DNA of 64,000 nucleotides from Ktedonobacterales bacterium (GTDB lineage Bacteria; Chloroflexota; Ktedonobacteria; Ktedonobacterales; DATBGS01): contig DATBHW010000041.1 of assembly GCA_036557285.1 (NCBI GenBank), positions 16,918 to 80,917 of the forward strand, written 5' to 3'. A program made the translations under genes and the position numbers. Below the pieces are notes generated by a model. The model was not told where the DNA came from and ran no database searches. It worked only from the letters and a program-made list of their open reading frames with translations. Positions 57,885 through 64,000 of this stretch are shown in pieces; positions within the stretch are counted from its first letter, which is position 1, and every line of letters begins with the position of its first letter.

Positions 57885-59114
57885 GTGAATAAAAGAGAAC
57901 GAGCAGCAGCACAGATCAGCAGGAATGGGCAGGGAATCGCCCCCCAGGCAGCGGAACCCAGGCGGCCCATGCCCGACCCTGCCTCAACCCGTCGTATTCT
58001 GGTAACTGCCTACAGGCATATTGGCGATGTGTTGGCGGCTGTTCCCGCGCTGCGAGCATTACGCGAGACGTACCCGCAGGCGCGCATCTCCCTGCTGGCG
58101 GTTGACTATGTGCAAGAACTCATGGCCGCCTGCCCGTATCTGGATGAGGTGATCCCCTTTCGAGATCATGACCAGAAAAGCTCACCCTGGGGAAAGATCG
58201 AGCGCATGCTGCTGCTCGCCCGGCTGGGGCTGCGGCTGCGCGGGCGTTTTGATATGGCGCTGATCCTTCACGCGCGCAACGGCTTCCTTGCGCACGTAGC
58301 CTGGCTGACGGGAGCCAGAGTGCGCGCTGGTTTTCTCGATTCAGCCTCACCGCGTATCATCACGCATCCAGCGCGCCCCATCAAAGGTATTGTGTCGTTC
58401 CGCGAGGTCAACCGGCGCGTGCTGGAAGCTATCGGCGTCACCATAACGTCAACCAGCATGGAACTCTGGCCCCGCCCCGCTGATGAGGCAGCCATACAAG
58501 CCCTGTTGAGCGAGCATAGCGTAGCCCCGACAGACCTGCTGATCGGCCTGCACCCTGGTTCACACTGGAGCTGCCAGCAGTGGAGTCCCAAAGATTGGGC
58601 GACGGTGGCTGCCCAGCTTGTTTCTCGCTATGGCGCCCGGCTGGTAATCACCGGAACAAAAGATGAGCGTGAACTGGCGATGGCAATAAGCGAAGAGATG
58701 CCCGCCGACGCCGGGAGCCTGATAGACCTGACCGGGCGCACCAGTATTCTGCAATTGGCCGCCTTGATGAAACGCCTGAACGTGTTCATGTGTGTCAACA
58801 GCGGCGTGGCGCAGGTCGGATTGGCTATGAGAACACCCACCATCAATCTGTATGGCTATGAAAATCCGGTCTTGAATGGGCCAGCGGTTGGTGAGCCGAT
58901 GACGCTCGTTCGCGGCTGCGATGACGCCAGCGCGGGCGTCTACTGGTGTCCCTATAACATCTGGCCCAAAGCGGTCCAATGCCATCGAAATGAATGTATC
59001 GGCCTGGGCGGCCTCTCCTTGATTACGCCCAATATGGTGCTGCGCCAGGTTGAGCGCCAGATCGCAGCACGGCGCAGCGCGCAGGCCAGCGGCGCAGCCC
59101 CGGGATCGATCTGA
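57885..59114 (+). CDS. Glycosyltransferase family 9 (heptosyltransferase-like), copy 1
   Basis: 409 residues from a GTG nine bases after GGAGAAG. GT9 motifs: RILVTAYRHIGDVLAAVPAL (N-terminal GDxL type), IGLHPGSHWSCQQWSPKDWA, LVITGTKDERELA, LTGRTSILQLAALMKR, VNSGVAQVGLAM. The C-terminus has an extension with several Cys (GCDDASAGVYWCPYNIW, CHRNECIG) shared with the next gene. Heptose or a similar sugar is likely transferred, though LPS is not expected in this organism. Confidence 0.93.
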   Translation: MNKRERAAAQISRNGQGIAPQAAEPRRPMPDPASTRRILVTAYRHIGDVLAAVPALRALRETYPQARISLLAVDYVQELMAACPYLDEVIPFRDHDQKSSPWGKIERMLLLARLGLRLRGRFDMALILHARNGFLAHVAWLTGARVRAGFLDSASPRIITHPARPIKGIVSFREVNRRVLEAIGVTITSTSMELWPRPADEAAIQALLSEHSVAPTDLLIGLHPGSHWSCQQWSPKDWATVAAQLVSRYGARLVITGTKDERELAMAISEEMPADAGSLIDLTGRTSILQLAALMKRLNVFMCVNSGVAQVGLAMRTPTINLYGYENPVLNGPAVGEPMTLVRGCDDASAGVYWCPYNIWPKAVQCHRNECIGLGGLSLITPNMVLRQVERQIAARRSAQASGAAPGSI

Positions 59115-59165
59115 TGGAGACGCTGAACGAATCACCTGCGAAACGACTTTGAGGGAGTGTTGGGA

Positions 59166-60386
59166 GTGAGAGCAAGCAAAACGCCAGCAACACAAGAAGC
59201 CAAAGAGCAGGAGCCTGGCTCGCCAGCAGCCAGGACCACGCCGCCGATACCTGCCCCGGCATCCATACGGCGCGTATTAGTCATCGCCTTTGGGCATACC
59301 GCAGAGGTGCTGGCAGTGGTCCCGGCTCTGCGGGCTTTGCGCCAGACCTATGCGCATGCCCGCATCACCGTGATTGGATACAGCTACGCGCGCGAAATAC
59401 TGGTAGCCTGCCCTTATGTAGATACAGTCATCACCATCGAGACCTTCGAGCAGAAACGCGGCACGCGCTGGAGCCGGCTGGTGCGACTTGCCAAAGCGGC
59501 GCAGCTTGCGCCGCGCCTCTATGGCCGCTTTGATCTGGCGATCATCTTCCACGCCCAGCCAAAGTTCACCACCTACCTGGCCTGGGTAAGCGGCGCCAGG
59601 GTGCGCGTCGGCTTGCTCTATGATGACTCTCGGATGTTGACGCATCGCGCCCGCCAGATCAACTGGATCACCTCATGGCGCGAAGAGAATCGGCTGGTGC
59701 TGGAAGCCATCGGCGTCACCAACCTGACCGATGAACTGGAGATATGGCCCACGCCAGGTGATGAGCAAGCCATCCAGGCTTTGCTGAGCAGGCATGGCGT
59801 GGCCGATGACGCGCTGCTCATCGGGCTGCATCCTGGCTCCCACTGGACCTGCCAGCAGTGGAGTCCGAAAGACTGGGCAGCCCTGGCCGACGCGCTGGTT
59901 TCGCGCTATGGAGCAGACCTGATCATCACCGGCACTGGCGACGAGCGCCATCTGGCCGACGCCATCCGCCAGCAGATGAAGGCCAGGGCAGCCCACCTGA
60001 TAGACGCAACCGGGCAGACCAGCGCCCTTCAGTTTGCCGCGCTGGTCAGGCGTATGGACCTGTTCATCTGCGTCAACAGCGCCGCGCCCCAGGTCAGCGT
60101 TGCTGTGAAAACACCAACCCTCGACTTGCTTGGCTACGAGAAGCTTGCTTATAACCCGCCAGTCGAAGGCGAGCCAATCACCATCATCAGGGGCTGCGAT
60201 GACGCCACCGCCGTTGAGAACTGGTGCCCCTACAACATCTGGGGCAAGGTCAACGGGTGCCACCGCGCCGAATGTATGGGAATAGGTGGGCTTTCGCTGA
60301 TTACGCCTAATATGGTGCTGCGCCAGGCAGAGCGCCATCTGAAAGCGCGCCGCAAGACGCCAACATCCAGCAGCGCCGGACAATAG
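59166..60386 (+). CDS. Glycosyltransferase family 9 (heptosyltransferase-like), copy 2
   Basis: 406 residues, GTG start after GAGGGAG. Tandem paralogue of the upstream gene: VLVIAFGHTAEVLAVVPALR, IGLHPGSHWTCQQWSPKDWA and the same Cys-containing end (GCDDATAVENWCPYNIWG, CHRAECMGIGGLS). In the first motif GD is replaced by AE, so the two copies may differ in acceptor or activity. Confidence 0.93.
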   Translation: MRASKTPATQEAKEQEPGSPAARTTPPIPAPASIRRVLVIAFGHTAEVLAVVPALRALRQTYAHARITVIGYSYAREILVACPYVDTVITIETFEQKRGTRWSRLVRLAKAAQLAPRLYGRFDLAIIFHAQPKFTTYLAWVSGARVRVGLLYDDSRMLTHRARQINWITSWREENRLVLEAIGVTNLTDELEIWPTPGDEQAIQALLSRHGVADDALLIGLHPGSHWTCQQWSPKDWAALADALVSRYGADLIITGTGDERHLADAIRQQMKARAAHLIDATGQTSALQFAALVRRMDLFICVNSAAPQVSVAVKTPTLDLLGYEKLAYNPPVEGEPITIIRGCDDATAVENWCPYNIWGKVNGCHRAECMGIGGLSLITPNMVLRQAERHLKARRKTPTSSSAGQ

Positions 60387-60393
60387 TACGCTT

Positions 60394-61524
60394 ATGATAC
60401 CTCAGCAAGACACCCATTATCGAATTGGCTTTGTCATGGAGCAGCAGTTGGGGCATGGAACCCACTACCGCAACCTGCTGCGCTATGTCCAGCAGGACAC
60501 ATCGGTTGCGCCGGTCTGGATGCCCCTGCCCTTTGCGCCTTCCGGTCTGCTCACTGCGCTGCCCCTGATTCGCAGTAACTGGTCGGCGCGAGCCAGCCTG
60601 CTGGCCCGGCGGGCCGCAGCGCGTAACCACAGACAGCATACGCTTGACGCGCTCTTCTTCCATACGCAGGTGACGACCCTGCTGGCGGGGCCGCTGATGC
60701 GCAAAGTCCCAACGATCATCTCGCTGGATGCCACGCCCATCAATTACGATGCGGTTGGGCAGCTTTACGGACACAAGAGCGGCGGCCCCCTGGAAGGGCT
60801 GAAGTTCCGCGCCAATACGCACGCCTTTCGCCTGGCAGCGGGATTCGTGACCTGGTGCCAATGGGCCAAAGCATCACTGGTCAACGATTACGGGGTAGCC
60901 TCGGAAAAGATCACGGTCATTCCCCCAGGCGTTGACCTCTCGCTGTGGCCCAGCCGTCCTCAGCACAGCCAGGCGCTGCCCGCAGAGGGGCGCTTGCTGA
61001 AACTGCTTTTCGTCGGCGGCGATTTCAAGCGCAAAGGCGGCGAAATCCTGCTGGAGTGCTTCCAACGCTCCTTTCAAGACCGCTGTGAACTGCATCTGGT
61101 CACGCAGGAACCCGTATCCCCAGGGCCGAACCTCTTTGTCTATAATGGCGTCACACCCAACAGCGAGACGCTGACACGACTCTTCGCCGAAGCGGATATT
61201 TTTGTGTTCCCGACGCTTGCTGATTGCGCGCCTGTCGCCGTGACCGAGGCGCTGGCGGCCTCGCTGCCGGTAATCTCCACGCGGGTGGGGGCCATCCCTG
61301 AAGCCGTACAGCAGGGCAAAACAGGGCTGCTGGTAGACCCCGGAAATCTGGAGCAATTGGGCCAGGCGCTTGCCTATCTGCTGGACCACACTGAGCAGCG
61401 GCTGGAGATGGGGATGCGTGGGCGACGTTTGGTGGAGAGCGACTATGACGCCGCTAAAAATTGCCTGCGGCTGCTGGCGGTCATCAAAGCCGCCGCTGGG
61501 CAGTGGAATGAGAGGGAACGGTAA
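60394..61524 (+). CDS. Glycosyltransferase family 4, paralogue of 53568-54743
   Basis: 376 residues, starting 7 bp after the GT9 gene. YRIGFVMEQQLGHGTHYRNL and DTSVAPVW match the GT4 at 53568. C-terminal half LLFVGGDFKRKGGEILLECF, FVFPTLADCAPVAVTEALAA and GAIPEAVQQGKTGLLVDPGN. The first E of the E-x7-E motif lies in VTEALAA. Sugar transferase of the repeat unit. Confidence 0.94.
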   Translation: MIPQQDTHYRIGFVMEQQLGHGTHYRNLLRYVQQDTSVAPVWMPLPFAPSGLLTALPLIRSNWSARASLLARRAAARNHRQHTLDALFFHTQVTTLLAGPLMRKVPTIISLDATPINYDAVGQLYGHKSGGPLEGLKFRANTHAFRLAAGFVTWCQWAKASLVNDYGVASEKITVIPPGVDLSLWPSRPQHSQALPAEGRLLKLLFVGGDFKRKGGEILLECFQRSFQDRCELHLVTQEPVSPGPNLFVYNGVTPNSETLTRLFAEADIFVFPTLADCAPVAVTEALAASLPVISTRVGAIPEAVQQGKTGLLVDPGNLEQLGQALAYLLDHTEQRLEMGMRGRRLVESDYDAAKNCLRLLAVIKAAAGQWNERER

Positions 61525-61527
61525 AAG

Positions 61528-62529
61528 ATGCGTGTTCTTATTACCGGCGGAGCCGGTTTCATCGGCAGCCATCTGGTTGATCGCCTGCTGACGCCAGCGA
61601 GCCAGCCGCAAGAGCCACTCTATGAAATCCTGGTCTTCGATAACCTGCGACACGGCAGCATGGCGCACCTTGAGCCACATCTTTCAGCCGGGCGCATTCG
61701 GTTTATCGAGGGCGACATCCGCGACGAGGCGGGCTTGAGCGCGGCGCTGGCTGGCGTCGAGATCGTCTTTCATCTGGCCGCGCAGGCCAATGTAATCGGC
61801 TCGGAAGCAGACCCCGATTATGCCTTCACCACGAATGTAGTTGGCGTCTATAATGTCCTCAAAGCGGCTGAGGCGGCTGGCGTTCGCCGCCTCCTCTTCA
61901 GTTCCTCGCGCGAAGTCTACGGTGAACCAGAGACGCTTCCCGTTCGGGAAGATGCCCGGCTGGCCCCCAAGAACGCTTATGGGGCCAGCAAAGTGGCTGG
62001 AGAGATGTACGTTCAAGTTGCCCAGGCGCGTGGGAACATGGAGACGGTTATCTTTCGCCTGGCAAATGTCTATGGCCCGCGCGATAGCGAGCGGGTCATC
62101 CCCCTCTGGCTGCGGCGCGCCCGGCGCGGAGAAGAACTGCTGCTTTATGGGGGAGAGCAACTCATTGATTTTGTCTGGGTAGCCGACGTGACTGAAGCCT
62201 TCGCGCAGGCCGCGCTGGCAGATCGCCAGACCATCGCCGGGGAGCGCATCAATATCGGCACAGGTATCGGTACGCCGCTCGCTGAGGTGGCCGCGCGCGT
62301 CCTCACCCTCACCGCGTCGCGGAGTGAGATGCGCGTCATACCAGCGCGGGGCGCGGAGGTTCGCCGTTTCGTGGCCGATCCCGGCAAACTGCAACGTCTT
62401 CTGAATCTGGAGCCTGAGCCACCGCTGGCGCATCTGCCCGAAATGGCAGCGGCGCTCGCGGGAGATCAGGGCGAGCCATTTCCAACCACAAACCCGACCA
62501 TTATGCCTATAGGAAAGAACAGCAGCTAG
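61528..62529 (+). CDS. NAD-dependent nucleotide-sugar epimerase/dehydratase
   Basis: 333 residues. NAD-binding GGAGFIGSH at 7-15, HLAAQANV, SSSREVYGE (catalytic Ser), Tyr151-x3-Lys155 in YGASK, and RLANVYGPRD. Extended SDR of the GalE / UDP-glucose-4-epimerase type; it supplies an activated sugar to the transferases. 3 bp after the GT4 stop. Confidence 0.94.
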   Translation: MRVLITGGAGFIGSHLVDRLLTPASQPQEPLYEILVFDNLRHGSMAHLEPHLSAGRIRFIEGDIRDEAGLSAALAGVEIVFHLAAQANVIGSEADPDYAFTTNVVGVYNVLKAAEAAGVRRLLFSSSREVYGEPETLPVREDARLAPKNAYGASKVAGEMYVQVAQARGNMETVIFRLANVYGPRDSERVIPLWLRRARRGEELLLYGGEQLIDFVWVADVTEAFAQAALADRQTIAGERINIGTGIGTPLAEVAARVLTLTASRSEMRVIPARGAEVRRFVADPGKLQRLLNLEPEPPLAHLPEMAAALAGDQGEPFPTTNPTIMPIGKNSS

Positions 62530-62568
62530 CTGCTTCCCCGGAAGTTTAGCTGAAGAAATAGCAAAACG

Positions 62569-63804
62569 ATGAAAAAAGCAGAGCCACGCGCCTTGCTCAT
62601 CATCTCGGCTGACGTGCGGCCAGAGGCGCAGAAAGAGATCGCCGCCGGGCGCTCTCCGCGTAAAGACTATTTCGAGTTGGCAAGCGTCCTTCAGGCCGAC
62701 ACGCTGGATTGGTCATCCACGCAGGCCGCTTTCATCAGCCGCCTGCTTGCCAGAGTGGCTGGCAAAGCGGTGGCCCAGGCGTGGCTGGCGTTTCGCCAGC
62801 GCCGCAGCTATCAGGCGCTTTACACAGACAGCGAGCGCATCGGCATCCCGCTGGCACTGCTCCTCAAGCTCGCCCGCGCCCGCAACCGCCATGTGATGCT
62901 CGCTCATATCCTCTCGCCCTGGAAGAAGCGCGTCTGGTTTCGTTGGGGGCGCATCCATTCCCATATCGCTGCTATTCTCTGTCACTCCAGCCTGCAACGG
63001 CGCATCATGATCGAGGAGCTAGGGATTCCGGCTGAAAAGATTGTGCTGATGCCTTACCAGGCCGACGAACGTTTCTGGCGGCCAATGGCTGCCCAGGAAG
63101 CTCAGGCGGCGCTGAACGAAGCGCAGGCGACAGCGGGGGAAACCGCATCGAGCAGCAGCGCAGGCGCGGATGCACAGGGGCTGCCGCTCATTTGCAGCGT
63201 AGGGCTGGAGTTCCGCGACTATCCCACGCTCATTGAAGCGGTACGCGGGATGGAGGCACAGCTTGAAATAGCGGCGGCCAGCTACTGGTCGGATCATCGT
63301 GGTCCAGACTCCGGCGAGACGCTGCCGCCCAACGTTCGAGTGAGTTCACACGCCTATCTCAGCTTGCGCCATCTCTATGCCGCCTCGCGTTTCGTCGTGG
63401 TCCCACTGCTGGATGTACCCAATCAGGCGGGCATCACCGTGATTCTTGAAGCAATGGCTATGGGCAAAGCAGTGGTTGTCAGCGCCACGCGAGGCCAAAC
63501 CGATACGGTGCGTGATCGCCGCAACCAGGGCTATGGACGAGTCGAGCGTCTCATCTTGCCTGGCTTTTTGGAAGCGCCCGGCGTGCCTGAAACGCTCAGG
63601 CGGCTGCCCACCGGCTTTTATGTCAGGCCAGGCGATCCCCAGGAGTTACGCAAGGCCATCAGCTACCTGCTGGCCCACCCCGATGTTGCCAATGAACTTG
63701 GCCGGAATGGTCGGCAGGTTTTTGAGGCGCTCATGGGTCTCGATGCCTTTGTAGCGCGCGTCGCCCAGGTGATAGGGGAACATGGGTCATCCCGAATTTT
63801 CTAG
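62569..63804 (+). CDS. Glycosyltransferase family 4
   Basis: 411 residues. The N-terminal half is divergent (ADTLDWSSTQAAFISRLLAR, RNRHVMLAHILSPWKKRVWF) but the C-terminal half is a normal GT4: CSVGLEFRDYPTLIEAVRGM, LLDVPNQAGITVILEAMAMG, VSATRGQTDTV and GFYVRPGDPQELRKAISYLL. An Ala/Ser-rich insert (QATAGETASSSSAGADAQG) joins the halves. Last gene of the rightward operon in this window. Confidence 0.9.
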   Translation: MKKAEPRALLIISADVRPEAQKEIAAGRSPRKDYFELASVLQADTLDWSSTQAAFISRLLARVAGKAVAQAWLAFRQRRSYQALYTDSERIGIPLALLLKLARARNRHVMLAHILSPWKKRVWFRWGRIHSHIAAILCHSSLQRRIMIEELGIPAEKIVLMPYQADERFWRPMAAQEAQAALNEAQATAGETASSSSAGADAQGLPLICSVGLEFRDYPTLIEAVRGMEAQLEIAAASYWSDHRGPDSGETLPPNVRVSSHAYLSLRHLYAASRFVVVPLLDVPNQAGITVILEAMAMGKAVVVSATRGQTDTVRDRRNQGYGRVERLILPGFLEAPGVPETLRRLPTGFYVRPGDPQELRKAISYLLAHPDVANELGRNGRQVFEALMGLDAFVARVAQVIGEHGSSRIF

Positions 63805-63834
63805 ACCGTCTTGGTCAATGCTCCTGGCTTGTAG

Positions 63835-63980
63835 CTTCGCTGGCGGAAAGCCGCACCGTACCGAGCGGAGCGCCGCCGTCCCGGCGGCTGAACGCCTCAC
63901 CGGCGACCAGGGCTGCACGTTCAGCGTTTCCACGTGCCAGCGTTTGGCCGCCGTCCCGGCGGCGCTACACAGGCGGCATT
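63835..63980. repeat. Array of GC-rich hairpin repeat modules
   Basis: GCGCCGCCGTCCCGGCGGCT and GCCGCCGTCCCGGCGGCGCT units directly after the EPS locus. No GGTTC ends seen before the window ends. Confidence 0.6.
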
Positions 63981-64000
63981 CGCACATCCTGCCAGCAAAA

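Noticed and set aside
1..64000. tRNA, rRNA, riboswitch or origin sequences
   Set aside because: None recognised while reading; no cloverleaf with anticodon arm and CCA-type end, no rRNA core motifs, no DnaA-box cluster. Not a substitute for a covariance-model search.

Overview
The window looks like chromosome of a GC-rich, probably monoderm, filamentous-type bacterium of the Chloroflexota, most likely class Ktedonobacteria. This is an inference from gene content: zinc-ribbon Ser/Thr kinases, an FHA-ABC transporter, PP2C/vWA/FHA signalling genes, an exopolysaccharide (EPS) locus with no outer-membrane export gene, and many GC-rich hairpin repeats between genes. No rRNA, tRNA or CRISPR array was seen.

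Layout. 1-2217: tail of an MFS exporter, one hypothetical gene and two arrays of GC-rich repeat modules. 2218-5510: a membrane Ser/Thr kinase translationally coupled to miaA. 5511-12452: a secreted-type protein with a doubtful start, a small membrane protein, a triple-FHA ABC transporter, a TPR membrane protein and a nickel/cobalt permease. 12798-17829: small hypothetical genes, an HxlR regulator, an ECF sigma factor, a glycerophosphodiester phosphodiesterase, tatA and a HAD phosphatase. 18364-19214: rplU-rpmA. 19467-22354: two paralogous surface proteins whose promoters carry CRP-type palindromes at identical distance from the start codon. 22736-30315: a phospho-signalling cluster (PP2C, Ser/Thr kinase with TPRs, zinc-ribbon PP2C, vWA protein, two zinc-ribbon FHA proteins). 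30434-35013: acetyltransferase, rhomboid protease, secreted protein, hydrolase. 35423-63804: a large Wzx/Wzy-type EPS locus with glycosyltransferases, two acyltransferases, chain-length and BY-kinase-like proteins, polymerase, flippase, two glycoside hydrolases, a methyltransferase and an epimerase.

The most interesting non-coding content is a non-autonomous mobile element with ends GGTTCYACCAA, present six times. Four copies have perfect 9-bp target duplications, and four end 16-19 bp upstream of a sigma70-type -35 hexamer. One copy splits a small reading frame. A second, 127-bp element occurs twice, each time using the TAG stop codon of a gene as part of its CTAG end.

The EPS transcription units appear to start from three regulatory regions that share GGTTRAGAA repeats. 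In two of these the repeats are 11 bp apart, like the boxes of PhoB/SphR-type response regulators, which suggests common control of the locus. The signalling cluster resembles in composition the TerY-P triad (vWA, PP2C, zinc-ribbon kinase), here enlarged by FHA readers that share the same zinc-ribbon module.
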